A stretch of DNA of 64,000 nt from Kitasatospora cheerisanensis KCTC 2395. Lineage in GTDB: Bacteria; Actinomycetota; Actinomycetes; Streptomycetales; Streptomycetaceae. The position numbers and the translations under genes are program-made. Positions 1 to 10,526 of this stretch are shown here, in pieces. The notes under the pieces are model-generated. The model did no database searches, was not told the DNA's origin, and worked only from the letters and a program-made list of their open reading frames with translations. Position 1 is the stretch's first letter, and each line of letters opens with the position of its first letter. The stretch is taken from contig NZ_KK853997.1 in assembly GCF_000696185.1 (NCBI RefSeq), forward strand, positions 2,561,926-2,625,925. The letters are read 5' to 3'.

Positions 1-724
1 CGGCGACGCCGGACTCGAACTGGCCGTAGCAGGTGAAGAAGATCAGGCCGGCGAGCAGGCAGAGCCGCAGCATGGCCTTGTCGGCCACCAGCGCCCGCAG
101 CCCGCCGCGGCCGGCGGCCGCCTCGACGCCCGCGCCGACGTCCGCCGGCTCGACCTCGGCGGCGGGGATCCGCGCGGTGCCGGTGACGGCGGCCAGGCCG
201 AGGAAGGTCACCGCCTCGATGGTGAACAGCCGGGTCAGGCTGGCCGGGTCCGAGGTGTCGACGATCAGGCCGCCGACCAGCGCGCCGATGCCCATGCCCA
301 GGTTGACCAGGGTGAACTGGAGCGCGAAGGCCCGGGACCGCTCGGCCTTGCGGGTGCAGCGGACGATCATCGTGGCGAGTGCGGGCTGGCAGGTGGTGAA
401 GCCGGCGCCGAACAGGAAGGAGGAGACCAGCAGCGTCGGGGCGCTCCCGGCCTGGCCGAAGGCGAACGCGCCGACGGCGGCCATCGCCGTACCGGCCAGC
501 AGCACCGGACGCGGGCCGTACTTGTCGATGCCGCGGCCGATGAACGGCAGCACGGCCAGCGCGGCGAGCGCGAACACGGTGAACACCGCGCCGGCCGCCG
601 CGGAGCCGAGACCCCGCACCTCGTTCACGTACACGAACATGTACGGCAGCGTGAAGCCGCTTCCGAATGCGCTGAGCGCGTTGCCGATCTGGACGCGACG
701 CAGTCGGCCGCCCCACTCCTTCAC
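1..724 (-). CDS. MFS transporter (3' end outside window)
   Basis: Integral membrane major facilitator, probably a drug or metabolite exporter. Reading leftwards from a GTG at 724 gives VKEWGGRLRRVQIGNALSAF and then alternating hydrophobic helices, including a GxGxxxGPR-type loop (GRGIDKYGPRP) characteristic of the loop between helices 2 and 3. About 241 residues are visible; the C-terminal half lies beyond base 1. A GAGGGG ribosome site 8 bases upstream supports the GTG. It is divergent from the MarR gene at 864, with about 140 bp between them, so the regulator probably controls it. The open frame on the opposite strand here is a codon-bias shadow. Substrate cannot be inferred. Confidence 0.85.
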   Translation of the reverse strand, partial: MKEWGGRLRRVQIGNALSAFGSGFTLPYMFVYVNEVRGLGSAAAGAVFTVFALAALAVLPFIGRGIDKYGPRPVLLAGTAMAAVGAFAFGQAGSAPTLLVSSFLFGAGFTTCQPALATMIVRCTRKAERSRAFALQFTLVNLGMGIGALVGGLIVDTSDPASLTRLFTIEAVTFLGLAAVTGTARIPAAEVEPADVGAGVEAAAGRGGLRALVADKAMLRLCLLAGLIFFTCYGQFESGVA

Positions 725-812
725 GTGACACCCCTCAAGACACCGAAGCCGGGCCCTCCAGGCCTCGGCTTTACTCCGTAAGATTTCAGACCTAAAGTCT
801 ATGCATGGAAAC

Positions 813-835
813 CTTAACGAGTCAAAGGCTTAACG
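813..835. promoter_or_regulatory. Direct repeat in MFS-MarR divergent promoter region
   Basis: The 7-base word CTTAACG occurs twice in direct orientation (813-819 and 829-835), 16 bp apart, in the AT-richer gap between the divergent exporter and MarR genes. It is a candidate binding region for the MarR protein; no clean palindrome was found, so the assignment is weak. Confidence 0.3.
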
Positions 836-863
836 GCTGCACCATGCGTGGAACAATGACCGT

Positions 864-1427
864 ATGAGCGCACGCAGAGCGGAGCCCGCCTCCGCCACCG
901 AACTCGGCATCGCCGAGCAGGTGGCCCTCTACCAGCGGGAGTTCCCGACCGTGGACCCGCAGGTGGAGACCATCGTCTCCACCCTCTCCCGGCTCTCCCG
1001 CCGGATGAACGTGGCCTACAGCCGCCAGCTGGCCACGCTCGGCATCACCAACGCCGAGTGGGAGGTGCTCAAGGCACTGGTGTTCGCCGGCAGCCCGTAC
1101 CGGCTCGGCCCGGGCGAGCTCGCCAAGCGGCTCGGCCTGACCCCGGCCGCGATGACCCACCGGATCGACCGGATGGTCACCGAGGGCCTGGTCACCCGGG
1201 ACCGCGACGAGGCCAACCGAGTCCGGGTGATCATCGAGCTCACCCCGCTCGGCCGCGACAAGTGGCTCGAACTGATGCGGATGGCCGCCGTCTTCGAGGC
1301 CGACCTGCTCCAGGACGTCACCGGCGAGGCCCGCCCCGAGCTGGCCGCCACGCTCACCCGGATGCTCCGCCGCATCGAGGAGTCCCAGCCGGACGCCCTG
1401 GGCCGCACCGACGACCTGACCTGCTGA
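864..1427 (+). CDS. MarR family transcriptional regulator
   Basis: Cytoplasmic winged-helix repressor of 187 residues. After an N-terminal extension of about 35 residues, the dimerisation helices lead into the winged HTH (LGPGELAKRLGLTPAAMTHR, roughly residues 76-95), followed by the wing with the conserved DxR segment (TRDRDEANRVRVIIELTPLG). It is longer than the usual 140-160 residue MarR because of the N-terminal extension. Divergent from the MFS exporter at 1-724, the classical arrangement for a ligand-responsive repressor of an efflux pump. A strong terminator follows at 1456. Ligand unknown. Confidence 0.9.
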   Translation: MSARRAEPASATELGIAEQVALYQREFPTVDPQVETIVSTLSRLSRRMNVAYSRQLATLGITNAEWEVLKALVFAGSPYRLGPGELAKRLGLTPAAMTHRIDRMVTEGLVTRDRDEANRVRVIIELTPLGRDKWLELMRMAAVFEADLLQDVTGEARPELAATLTRMLRRIEESQPDALGRTDDLTC

Positions 1428-1455
1428 GGCCGCACTCCGGCGGCGACGCAGAGAC

Positions 1456-1497
1456 GAGCGAGGGGCGCAGGGAGAGATCTCCCTGCGCCCCTCGCTC
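1456..1497. terminator. Bidirectional terminator, 18-bp stem
   Basis: Perfect inverted repeat: arm 1456-1473 pairs with 1480-1497, with a six-base loop GAGATC. It lies between the converging MarR and chitinase genes and can serve both. Confidence 0.85.
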
Positions 1498-1521
1498 TCA
1501 AGGGCCGTTACTGATCAGTCG

Positions 1522-3360
<1,839 letters not shown>

Positions 3361-3496
3361 GGCTGCGAGACTCCTGGTTGTGGGGGTCCTGACAAACCCG
3401 GGTGCGAACCGTGCGAGGTGGGGCCGCACAGCCAGGGGGCATGACAGGGGAATCGAGCTTTGGCCTGCACAAACGCGAGGTACGGGATAAGCCGAA

Positions 3497-3528
3497 CCGG
3501 CGCCGGTGGTCTGAACCACCGGCGCCGG
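3497..3528. terminator. 14-bp hairpin between lipoprotein gene and chitinase
   Basis: Perfect stem 3497-3510 / 3515-3528 with loop CTGA. It lies downstream of the lipoprotein gene (end 3630) and could terminate it, but it also lies downstream of the chitinase operator (3559-3574), so chitinase transcripts starting at that operator would carry it in their leader. No T-tract follows. Confidence 0.6.
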
Positions 3529-3558
3529 CCCAGGGGCTCCCTGCACCTGCCAAGTAAA

Positions 3559-3574
3559 ATGGACTAGACCAACT
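3559..3574 (-). promoter_or_regulatory. DasR-responsive-like element (dre) upstream of chitinase
   Basis: Read on the minus strand the site is AGTTGGTCTAGTCCAT. Its core TGGTCTAGTCCA matches the published DasR dre core TGGTCTAGACCA at 11 of 12 positions. DasR is the GntR-family repressor that releases chitinase genes in response to glucosamine-6-phosphate in streptomycetes. The site is about 200 bp upstream of the chitinase ATG. Confidence 0.75.
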
Positions 3575-3629
3575 CGGGCGTCAAGAGCGGGATCTGACGC
3601 TTACGCCACGCTTAAGGTTCGGTGTCCGG

Positions 3630-4148
3630 TCAGTACCGCAGCGCATTCGCCACCACAGGCGTCACAGGACCGTTCAGTGAACGGTTGCTCCGCGCCGTGG
3701 CCTGCGCAGTCGCCCCCACGGCCACCTCCGGCACGCTCACCACGGTGGCGTCCAGCAGGTTCCCCGACGCGTCGTTGAAGTTGACCTGAATCGTGTACTT
3801 GCCGGCCTGGGTCCCGTGGTTGGTGACCGTCAGCGGCACCGCCAGCTTCCCGTCCGACTCGGTGGCCACCGCCCCCAGCGCCACGTCGCCCGTCGCGTTC
3901 AGCCCGCCCTTGATGCCCGCCAGCGCCGAGGACGCCGCGGCCGCCGCCGAGGCGCCCGCCGAGGCCGCCGCCGAGCCGATCTTGGCGGTGGCCGAGGCCG
4001 CGGCCGAGGCCAGCGCCGACTTGGCGCCCTGCAGGGCCGAGGACACCTCCGCGGTCGGCTTGCCGTCCGAGGTGCAGCCCGCCAGCGCCGCCGAAGCCAG
4101 CATGACCGCCGCCGTCCACCCCGCGGCAGCCCGGATCCGTCGCTCCAT
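3630..4148 (-). CDS. Lipoprotein with FxLYD-like domain
   Basis: 172-residue protein exported and lipid-anchored to the outer face of the membrane. ATG 4148 is preceded by a GGGAG site. The signal sequence ends in a lipobox LAGC with Cys25. An Ala/Ser/Gly-rich spacer (about 30-80) precedes a beta-rich domain (about 90-172: GDVALGAVATES, VPLTVTNHG, YTIQVNFND, NLLDATVVS) of the kind found in FxLYD-domain proteins, which often support extracellular binding. It is followed by the chitinase and preceded by DoxX on the same strand (30 bp gap). Function unknown; the domain assignment is by pattern only. Confidence 0.75.
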   Translation of the reverse strand: MERRIRAAAGWTAAVMLASAALAGCTSDGKPTAEVSSALQGAKSALASAAASATAKIGSAAASAGASAAAAASSALAGIKGGLNATGDVALGAVATESDGKLAVPLTVTNHGTQAGKYTIQVNFNDASGNLLDATVVSVPEVAVGATAQATARSNRSLNGPVTPVVANALRY

Positions 4149-4177
4149 CGGTGAGTCTCCCTCTCTCGTCGCGGCGC

Positions 4178-4741
4178 TCAGGAGAGCCCGGTGCCGTTCT
4201 CGCCGGCCGCCTCGTCCGCGGCCCGCGCCTCCCGCCTGCGGACCACGTCCTGACGGCGCGACACCACCGCGACCGCACCCAGCGCGCTCGCCGCGAACGC
4301 CAGCACCCCCATCCAGGGGCGGCCCAGCGCGTGCCCGGACGCGGCGTCCACCGAGTAGCAGCCCGGGCCGGACACCGCCAGCGCCAGGCCGCAGGCGCCC
4401 AGCAGCGCCGGGTACTCGTAGCCGCCGCCGTGCGCGAAGAACCCGGCCGGGTAGTGCACGGCGATCGCGCCGGCCATCGTCCCGGCGACCACCGAGCCGG
4501 CCACCGGCGTGGCCAGGCCCGCCGCCAGCAGCGCGCCGCCGCCGGCCTCGCCGAGGCCGGCGGCCAGCGCGTTGCGATCGCCCGGCTCGAAGCCCATCTG
4601 CTCCATGGCCTGCGCGGTGCCCTCCAGGCCGCCGCCGCCGAACCAGCCGAACAGTTTCTGCGCGCCGTGCGCGAACAGGACACCGCCCACGGCCGTGCGC
4701 AGTGCCAACAGACCGAGATCCTTGCGGTGCAGACTGGTCAT
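4178..4741 (-). CDS. DoxX family membrane protein
   Basis: 187-residue protein with four predicted transmembrane helices. ATG 4741 is chosen because AGGGGC lies 8 bases upstream and family members begin at this point ([20 protein letters not shown]); in-frame extensions to 5089 are unsupported. The first helix has the DoxX hallmark R-x-x-x-G-x-x-F-x-x-H-G-x-x-K. DoxX proteins are linked to redox stress responses but their reaction is not established here. It lies 30 bp upstream of the lipoprotein gene, probably co-transcribed. Confidence 0.88.
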   Translation of the reverse strand: MTSLHRKDLGLLALRTAVGGVLFAHGAQKLFGWFGGGGLEGTAQAMEQMGFEPGDRNALAAGLGEAGGGALLAAGLATPVAGSVVAGTMAGAIAVHYPAGFFAHGGGYEYPALLGACGLALAVSGPGCYSVDAASGHALGRPWMGVLAFAASALGAVAVVSRRQDVVRRREARAADEAAGENGTGLS

Positions 4742-4858
4742 GGTGTTGCCCCTGGTGTGGAAGAGAAGACGTAGGGCCCATCCCAGCGTGCGCACCTGCC
4801 CCGTTCGACCCGGCGAACCCATCCGGGCGATCCGATCCACCCCGCAGGGAGACTCCCG

Positions 4859-5174
4859 ATGCCCACCGCACCGCAGCCGCCCGAGTACGTCCTGCACGGC
4901 GACCGGGTCACCGACGAGCCGGCTTCTGGGCCGAACTCGGCCGCGCCGTGCACGCCCCGGACGGCTACTACGGCCGCAACCTGGACGCCCTCGCCGACGT
5001 GCTGCGCGGCGGCTTCGCCCCCGAGCCCCGTTCGTGCTGGTCTGGCGGGCCGCGATGGTCTCCGCCCAGGCCCTCACCCGCCGGGTCACCGGCCCCGACG
5101 AGGAGGAGCGCTCCTACTTCGACGCGATCCTCGACGTGCTCCGCCAGGGTGGCGTCGTCGTCCGGCTGCGCTGA
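4859..5174 (+). pseudogene. Barstar-family gene with two frameshifts
   Basis: Three reading frames together spell one barstar-like protein: [12 protein letters not shown] from ATG 4859, then [20 protein letters not shown] with [13 protein letters not shown], then [13 protein letters not shown] to FDAILDVLRQGGVVVRLR and TGA 5172-5174. One base is missing near 4918-4922 (GAGCCGGC) and one near 5024-5029 (AGCCCCGTTC). Restoring two bases gives 318 nt, 105 residues, a normal barstar length. Barstar proteins inhibit barnase-type RNases; no barnase-like gene is adjacent. Either a decaying gene or two sequence errors (see the frameshift finding). Confidence 0.75.
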
Positions 5175-5191
5175 CGGCCCATCATGGGCCC

Positions 5192-5830
5192 ATGTCGGCG
5201 ATCACCCTGAGCACCGTCTTCGTCACCTTCTTCGCCGTGGTCGGCCCGCCCAAGGTGCTGCTGGCCTTCGCCCAGCTCAGCCAGACCCGCACGCTCGCCG
5301 AACTGCGCCGGCTCACCCTGGTCTCCTCGCTGGTCGCGGCGCTGGTCGGGCTGGCGCTGGCGTACACCGCGGACTTCGCGGCGGCGCTGTTCCACATCTC
5401 CGACCAGTCGCTGCAGATCTCCGGCGGGGTGATCTTCTTCATCTACGCCGTCGCCCTGGTGCTCGGCGTCCACCTCGGCGGCGGCCGCAGCGAGGGCCAC
5501 CTCGCCAACCCCCTGGCGGACGGCATCCGCGAACTGCTGCTGCCGTACGTGGCCAGCCCGCTGGCGATCACCGCGCTGCTGGTCGAGTCGCTCACCCGGG
5601 ACAGCCTCGAATGGCACTCCACGGTCGCCGCCATGTACGTCGCGGTGATCGCCGTCGACTGCGCGTCCGTGCTGCTGCTCGCCCCGCTGCTGCGGGCCAG
5701 CCGGCGCACCTCGCTGGAGGTGGTGTCCCGGCTGCTCGGGCTGCTGCTGGCAGCCGTCGGCGTGGAGATGTTCCTGTACGGCCTGGAGAGCCTCGGCGTG
5801 CACCTCGCCCCGTCCAAGAACGGCTACTGA
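5192..5830 (+). CDS. MarC family integral membrane protein
   Basis: 212-residue protein with six hydrophobic helices typical of MarC/UPF0056 (start SAITLSTVFVTFFAVVGPPK, with the Gly-Pro-Pro/Asn-Pro loop after helix 1). ATG 5192 is 17 bp after the broken barstar gene. Members were once linked to multiple antibiotic resistance but that role has not held up, so transport function is unknown. Converges on the Lrp gene, whose stop lies 8 bp away. Confidence 0.85.
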   Translation: MSAITLSTVFVTFFAVVGPPKVLLAFAQLSQTRTLAELRRLTLVSSLVAALVGLALAYTADFAAALFHISDQSLQISGGVIFFIYAVALVLGVHLGGGRSEGHLANPLADGIRELLLPYVASPLAITALLVESLTRDSLEWHSTVAAMYVAVIAVDCASVLLLAPLLRASRRTSLEVVSRLLGLLLAAVGVEMFLYGLESLGVHLAPSKNGY

Positions 5831-5837
5831 CCGCCCG

Positions 5838-6272
5838 TCAGGAGGCCTGGATCGCCCGCCACGGCACCGGGCTGGACAGGATCATCGAGCTGGTGGGCTG
5901 GCCGTAGCCGCCCAGCCGGTCGGTCAGCCGCTCGAAGGCCGGCATGTCGGGGACGCCGACCAGCAGCACGCAGCACGCGCCGCCGGTCACCCGGTGCAGC
6001 TGGAAGACCTCCGGCCAGTGCGCCACCTCCGGGTCGCGCAGCACGCAGCGCGGGCCGTAGCACTGCACCGTCACCAGGGCCATCACCGCCGCACCGGCCT
6101 TCGCCGGGTCCAAGTGCGCGTGGTAGCCGGTGATCACGCCCTCCGACTCCAGCCGGCGCACCCGCTCGGCGACGGCCGGCGGCGACAGGTTCACCCGGCG
6201 CGACAGCTCGTTGTACGACAGCCGCGCATCGGCCTGCAGTTCGGCCAGCAGCAGGCGGTCCACCGCGTCCAT
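5838..6272 (-). CDS. Lrp/AsnC family regulator, probable kynurenine-pathway regulator
   Basis: 144-residue DNA-binding protein. ATG 6272 follows an AGGAG site; the in-frame opening to 6314 is not needed. N-terminal HTH (LLLAELQADARLSYNELSRR then VNLSPPAVAERVRRLESEGV, about 6-48) and C-terminal RAM ligand-binding domain (about 65-140, VFQLHRVTGGACCVLLVGVP). It is divergent from the tryptophan dioxygenase-kynureninase pair. In Pseudomonas aeruginosa KynR, also Lrp/AsnC type, activates kynurenine catabolism, so a similar role is inferred. A 9-bp inverted repeat lies in the shared promoter region. Confidence 0.88.
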   Translation of the reverse strand: MDAVDRLLLAELQADARLSYNELSRRVNLSPPAVAERVRRLESEGVITGYHAHLDPAKAGAAVMALVTVQCYGPRCVLRDPEVAHWPEVFQLHRVTGGACCVLLVGVPDMPAFERLTDRLGGYGQPTSSMILSSPVPWRAIQAS

Positions 6273-6297
6273 CGTCGGCTCCTTTGCGTTCGTCAGG

Positions 6298-6345
6298 CGA
6301 TCGGCGCGCAGCACCTTTCGAACGGCAGGCCTTTTCCGCCGATCG
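6298..6345. promoter_or_regulatory. Inverted repeat in kyn divergent promoter region
   Basis: CGATCGGCG (6298-6306) and CGCCGATCG (6337-6345) form a perfect 9-bp inverted repeat whose centres are 39 bp apart, close to four helical turns, between the Lrp gene and kynA. Widely spaced half-sites fit the wrapping mode of Lrp proteins; assignment is inferred. Confidence 0.4.
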
Positions 6346-6437
6346 GGCTACGATGCCCATTCAAGTGCAGGCCGCCGCGCCGCACAATGGTGGCGCCCGC
6401 CGCACCCCGGAGCGGGCGGAACCAGGAGGTACCGGCC

Positions 6438-7264
6438 ATGACCGGGCAGACCCACCGGCCCAACCTGCGGTTCGGCGACGAGCAGGCGCCCGACGCGACC
6501 ACCCCGTACGCCCGGTACGTGCGCCTGTCGGAACTGCACTCGCTCCAGCAGCCCCGCAGCGCGGAGCCCTCGGAGTACGCGTTCATCGTCACCACCCAGG
6601 TGATGGAGCTGCTGTTCGACCTGCTGCACCGCGACTGGGCCGCCGCCCGCGCCGCGCTCCGCGAGGACGACCTGCGGACCGCCGGCGACGCGCTGCGCCG
6701 CGGGCAGCACACCCAGGACGTGCTGGTCTCGTCCTGGGACCTGCTGGCCGCCATGACGCCCGCCGAGTTCAACTCCTTCCGGCCGGTGCTCGGCGAGGCC
6801 TCCGGCTTCCAGTCCTCGGCGTTCCTGCGGCTGGAGTTCCTGCTCGGCAACAAGAGCGAGAACCTGCTGACCATGTACCAGGACTCCCCCGCCGAGTACG
6901 ACGAGCTGTTCGCCGAGCTGCGCACCCCCAGCCTGTACGACGAGGCGCTGGCCGTGCTGGCCCGGCGCGGCCTGGCGATACCGGCCGCCCCGCCGCCGCC
7001 CGCCGCCAGCCCGACGACGCCGTCGAGGCCGCCTGGCGCACCGTCTACACCGACCCGGAGTTCGCCGACCTGGCGCGCCTCGGCGAGGCGCTGCTCGACA
7101 CCGCCGAGCGGGTCACCCGCTGGCGCCAGCGCCACTACTCCGCCGTCAAGCGCACCATGGGCGGCAAGCCCGGCACCGGCGGCTCCAGCGGCCTGAGCTG
7201 GCTGAAGCACTCCGCCGACCAGGACGTCTTCCCCGAGCTGTGGTCCGTCAGGAACGAACTGTGA
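6438..7264 (+). CDS. kynA: Tryptophan 2,3-dioxygenase (frameshifted in this sequence)
   Basis: Haem enzyme that opens tryptophan to N-formylkynurenine, first step of the kynurenine pathway. ATG 6438 has AGGAGGT upstream. The first frame runs TPYARYVRLSELHSLQQP, FIVTTQVMELLFDLLH, FRPVLGEASGFQSSAF (the conserved GxGFQS haem-site region) and LLGNKSENLL; it then breaks near 6985-7012 (a C/G-rich run) and continues one frame back as DDAVEAAWRTVYTDPEFADL to SWLKHSADQDVFPELWSVRN. Adding one base gives 275 residues, a normal length, with all expected motifs, so a sequencing deletion is likelier than loss of function. Its TGA overlaps the kynureninase GTG. Confidence 0.88.
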
Positions 7265-8505
7265 CGACGAACATGACGGCTCCCACCCGCGAGCAGTGCG
7301 CGGCCCTCGACGCCGCCGATCCGCTGCACCCGCTGCGCGAGCGCTTCACGCTGCCCGCGGACGTGCTCTACCTGGACGGCAACTCGCTCGGCGCGCTGCC
7401 CCGCGACACGCCCGGCCACCTGGCGAAGGTGGTCGCCGACGAGTGGGGCACCGGGCTGATCCGGTCCTGGAACGACGCCGGCTGGTTCCACCAGCCCGGC
7501 CGGCTCGGCGACCGCCTCGGCGCGCACCTGCTGGGCGCGGCGAACGGGCAGGTGGTGGTCTGCGACTCGACCTCCGTCAACCTGTTCAAGGTGCTCGGCG
7601 CGGCCCTGCGGCTGCGGCCCGGGCGCGGCGCGCTGGTGGCCGAGCGGCACGCCTTCCCCACCGACCTGTACATCGCGGACGGCCTGACCGGGCTGTACCC
7701 GGGCACCCGGCCCGTGCTGCTGGACTCGGCGGCGCAGCTGGACGCGGTGCTCGACGGGGACACCGCCGTGGTGCTGCTGTCGCACGTCGACTACCGCACC
7801 GGCGAGCTGCTGGACATGGCGGCCGTCACCGAGCGGATCCACCGGGCCGGGGCGCTCGCCGTCTGGGACCTGTGCCACACCGCCGGGGCGCTGCCGATCG
7901 AACTCGACGCCGCCGGCGTGGACTTCGCGGTCGGCTGCGGCTACAAGTACCTGAACGGCGGCCCGGGCGCGCCCGCCTTCCTGTACGCGGCCGAGCGCCA
8001 CCACGCGGCCGGCCGGCAGCCGTTGACCGGCTGGTTCGGCCACGCCCGGCAGTTCGACTTCGAGCCCGGCTACCGCCCCGCCGAGGGCGTCACCCGCTTC
8101 CTCACCGGCACGCCGCCGGTGCTCGGCCTGGCCGCGCTGGAGGCCTCGCTCGACGTGTGGGAGCTGGCCGACCCGGCCGCGGTGCGGGCCAAGAGCCTGG
8201 AACTCACCGACCTGTTCATGGATCTGACGGCCGATCTGGACGTCGAGGCGGTGACGCCCCGCGACCCCGCCCGGCGCGGCAGCCAGGTCGCGCTGCGGCA
8301 CCCGGAGGGCTACCGGATCGTGCAGGCGCTGATCGCCCGGGGCGTCATCGGCGACTTCCGGGCGCCCGACCTGATGCGGTTCGGCTTCACCCCGCTCTAC
8401 CTGTCCCGGACGGACGTGCACGACGCGGCGACGGCGCTGCGCGAGGTGCTGGCCTCCGGGGAGTGGCGCGAGGAGCGCTTCGCCCGGCGCGGCGAGGTCA
8501 CCTGA
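7261..8505 (+). CDS. kynU: Kynureninase
   Basis: PLP enzyme that cleaves kynurenine to anthranilate and alanine. 414 residues from GTG 7261, which overlaps the dioxygenase stop (GTGA), implying translational coupling; an alternative ATG is at 7273. Family landmarks: YLDGNSLGALP near the N-terminus, the PLP phosphate region (VVCDSTSVNLFK), HVDYRTGELLDM, the Asp of VWDLCHTAGALP and Schiff-base Lys229 in GCGYKYLNGGPGAP. Together with kynA it forms a two-gene operon; N-formylkynurenine formamidase is not in the window. Anthranilate made this way may feed catabolism or specialised metabolites. Confidence 0.95.
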   Translation: MTTNMTAPTREQCAALDAADPLHPLRERFTLPADVLYLDGNSLGALPRDTPGHLAKVVADEWGTGLIRSWNDAGWFHQPGRLGDRLGAHLLGAANGQVVVCDSTSVNLFKVLGAALRLRPGRGALVAERHAFPTDLYIADGLTGLYPGTRPVLLDSAAQLDAVLDGDTAVVLLSHVDYRTGELLDMAAVTERIHRAGALAVWDLCHTAGALPIELDAAGVDFAVGCGYKYLNGGPGAPAFLYAAERHHAAGRQPLTGWFGHARQFDFEPGYRPAEGVTRFLTGTPPVLGLAALEASLDVWELADPAAVRAKSLELTDLFMDLTADLDVEAVTPRDPARRGSQVALRHPEGYRIVQALIARGVIGDFRAPDLMRFGFTPLYLSRTDVHDAATALREVLASGEWREERFARRGEVT

Positions 8506-8524
8506 CGGCCCGTCGGACACGCCG

Positions 8525-8558
8525 GAGCGGCCGGAGCCCCGTGGGGTTCCGGCCGCTC
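8525..8558. terminator. Terminator after kynureninase
   Basis: GAGCGGCCGGAGCCCC (8525-8540) pairs with GGGGTTCCGGCCGCTC (8543-8558) with one G-U pair and a two-base nominal loop. It separates the kyn operon from the converging surface protein gene. Confidence 0.8.
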
Positions 8559-8598
8559 ACGCGTTCTTCAGTTGTCGGTCGTGCGGGTGCGGGGCGGG

Positions 8599-10356
8599 TC
8601 AGTGCCGGCGGCCGCGGCCGCGGCGCGCGAAGGCGAAGACCGCACCGCCCAGGCCCAGCAGCACCGCGGCGGCGCCGGCCACCGGGGCGACCAGGTCACT
8701 GCCGGTGTTCGGCAGGTGCCCGCCGGGGTGGGAGGCCTCCCCGCTCGGCGAGGGCTTGTTGTGCTCGTGGGTGTGCGAGGGCGTCGGGTGCTCGCTGTGC
8801 TCGTGCGTGTGCGACGGCGTCGGGTGCGGGCTGTGGGTGTGGCTGTGCGACGGCGTCGGGTGCGGGCTGTGCGTGTGCGAGTGCGACGGCGACGGGTGCG
8901 GGCTGTGCGTGTGGCTGTGCGACGGCGACGGGCTCGGCGGGCAGTCCGTCTCCGAGGGCGACGGGTGCGGGCTGTGGGTGTGCGAGTGCGACGGCGTCGG
9001 AGTGGGCGGGCAGTCGGTCTCCGTCGGCGTCGGACGCGGGCTGTGCGTGTGGCTGTGCGACGGCGTCGGGCTCGGCGGGCAGTCCGTCTCCGACGGGGAC
9101 GGGTGCGGGCTGTGGGTGTGCGAGTGCGACGGCGTCGGGGTGGGGCTCGGCGTCGGCGTGGGGGACGGCGTCGGCGTGGGGCTCGGCGTCGGGGTCGGAC
9201 TGGGGCTGGGCGTGGGGCTCGGGCTCTCGGTGGGGCTCGGGCTGGGGCTCTCGGTCGGGCTGGGGCTCGGGCTGGTCGGCGAGGGCGACGGGCTCTCCGC
9301 GCAGGTCGGCAGGTCGCCGTTGAACGGGTAGGCGTGGATCTCGGTGCCCGCGGAGCCTTCCTGCACCAGGCTGCCGGCGAGGTACACCCGGCCGTTGGTG
9401 CCCGGGGTGGAGATGGTGAGGGTGCCGGCCGGGTTGCCCGCCATGATCGAGCCCTGGAACTGGGCGCCACCGGCGATCGTCGCGTCCGTGGCGTCCGGGA
9501 AGTTCCACATCAGCAGCGGCTGCATGTCCGTCAGCTGGTCGCCGGGGAAGCCGGTGCCGGTGTTGGTGCGGATCAGCACCGGGTCCGGGCCGACCATGTT
9601 GACGATCACCGTGGCGCCTTCCGGCACGCCGGTGAAGACGATGTCGGCGGCGGCCGTGTCGCTGCCGATGTTCCGGTCGACGTTGAAGACCTGCCGCATG
9701 CTCCGGCCGTCGCCGACGAAGGTGTACAGGTTGCCCTCGACGAGCAGTTCGCCGGTGGCGGTCTGCTCGCCCATGCAGGTCGAGTGGCCCTCGATGACCG
9801 GGGTGAGGCCCAGGAACGGCTCGATCGCCGCCGGGTCCTGGCGCAGCTCGCCGGGGGGCGCGAATTCGACGGTGCCGGCCTGGTCGGTGCCATAGGCCAG
9901 GTTGCCCCAGCGGGTCTCCTGCGAGTCGACGCCGCCGATCGCCACCCGGTTGCCGGGCAGGATGTCGACCGCGCCGCCGACCGTGACGTGGTCGGTGCCG
10001 ACCGGCGGGGCGACCCGGGAGCCGACGCCGACCACGCCCATGTTGAACAGGCCGCCGCCGTCCTTGTTGACGATCAGGTCGTGGACGGTGACGATCTTGC
10101 CCTCCACTTCGGCGGACCGGCCCTGCACGGTGTAGTCGCCGCCGACGAACACGTTGATGGTGCTGTCGGAGCCGGCGAAGTCCCCGTTGTTCAGCGGCGG
10201 GAACGGGTCGGGACAGGTGCCGACGCACGGCCCGAGCGGCGGGGCCAGCGGGTCCGCCTGTCCGATCGAGGCCAGAGTGATCACTGGAGCGGCGGTGAGC
10301 ACTGTCACCGCGGCAAGCCGGGCCATCCGGTTCTTGGTTCGGATGCCGTGTCGCAC
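8599..10356 (-). CDS. Sortase-anchored choice-of-anchor A surface protein with His-rich stalk
   Basis: 585-residue cell-surface protein from GTG 10356, five bases after GAGAGGGG; other GTGs (10362) and ATG 10326 are in frame. Order: signal peptide ending ASIGQA-DP (about residue 34), a beta-rich choice-of-anchor A domain (about 40-340; [40 protein letters not shown]), a Pro/Ser/Thr stalk, a His-rich repeat region ([11 protein letters not shown] units, several separated by ETDCPP), then LPNTG, a hydrophobic helix and RRGRGRR tail, i.e. a sortase signal. The stalk should extend from peptidoglycan; the His/Cys units suggest metal binding. Function of the head domain is unknown. Confidence 0.88.
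   Translation of the reverse strand: MRHGIRTKNRMARLAAVTVLTAAPVITLASIGQADPLAPPLGPCVGTCPDPFPPLNNGDFAGSDSTINVFVGGDYTVQGRSAEVEGKIVTVHDLIVNKDGGGLFNMGVVGVGSRVAPPVGTDHVTVGGAVDILPGNRVAIGGVDSQETRWGNLAYGTDQAGTVEFAPPGELRQDPAAIEPFLGLTPVIEGHSTCMGEQTATGELLVEGNLYTFVGDGRSMRQVFNVDRNIGSDTAAADIVFTGVPEGATVIVNMVGPDPVLIRTNTGTGFPGDQLTDMQPLLMWNFPDATDATIAGGAQFQGSIMAGNPAGTLTISTPGTNGRVYLAGSLVQEGSAGTEIHAYPFNGDLPTCAESPSPSPTSPSPSPTESPSPSPTESPSPTPSPSPTPTPSPTPTPSPTPTPSPTPTPSHSHTHSPHPSPSETDCPPSPTPSHSHTHSPRPTPTETDCPPTPTPSHSHTHSPHPSPSETDCPPSPSPSHSHTHSPHPSPSHSHTHSPHPTPSHSHTHSPHPTPSHTHEHSEHPTPSHTHEHNKPSPSGEASHPGGHLPNTGSDLVAPVAGAAAVLLGLGGAVFAFARRGRGRRH
8740..9300 (-). repeat. Coding tandem repeats for Pro/Ser/Thr and His-rich stalk
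   Basis: Degenerate repeats of about 36-66 bp encode [12 protein letters not shown] units (three with an ETDCPP insert) and, upstream, PTPTPSP units. Plus-strand words such as CGACGGCGTCGGGTGCGGGC recur through the array. It forms the stalk of the surface protein. Confidence 0.85.
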
Positions 10357-10526
10357 GGACACCCCTCTCGTTGACGGTGGGTCAGTCCGCGGGCAGCAGA
10401 CACCGTCAGCAAAGAGGTCACGTGTGCACGAACCGGACGATCGGCCGTTGACACGCCGAAAGCTCATTCGAACGGGCTAGGTTGGCAGCAGAACTGGTAT
10501 TGGCGCCCGCACGGAGAAGGAGTCCT

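Noticed and set aside
4859..5174. Barstar as part of a toxin-antitoxin pair
   Set aside because: No barnase-like or other toxin gene is next to it, and the gene is frameshifted, so a pair cannot be supported.
8740..9300. Repetitive DNA as a CRISPR or satellite
   Set aside because: It is in frame within one protein and encodes a Pro/Ser/His stalk.
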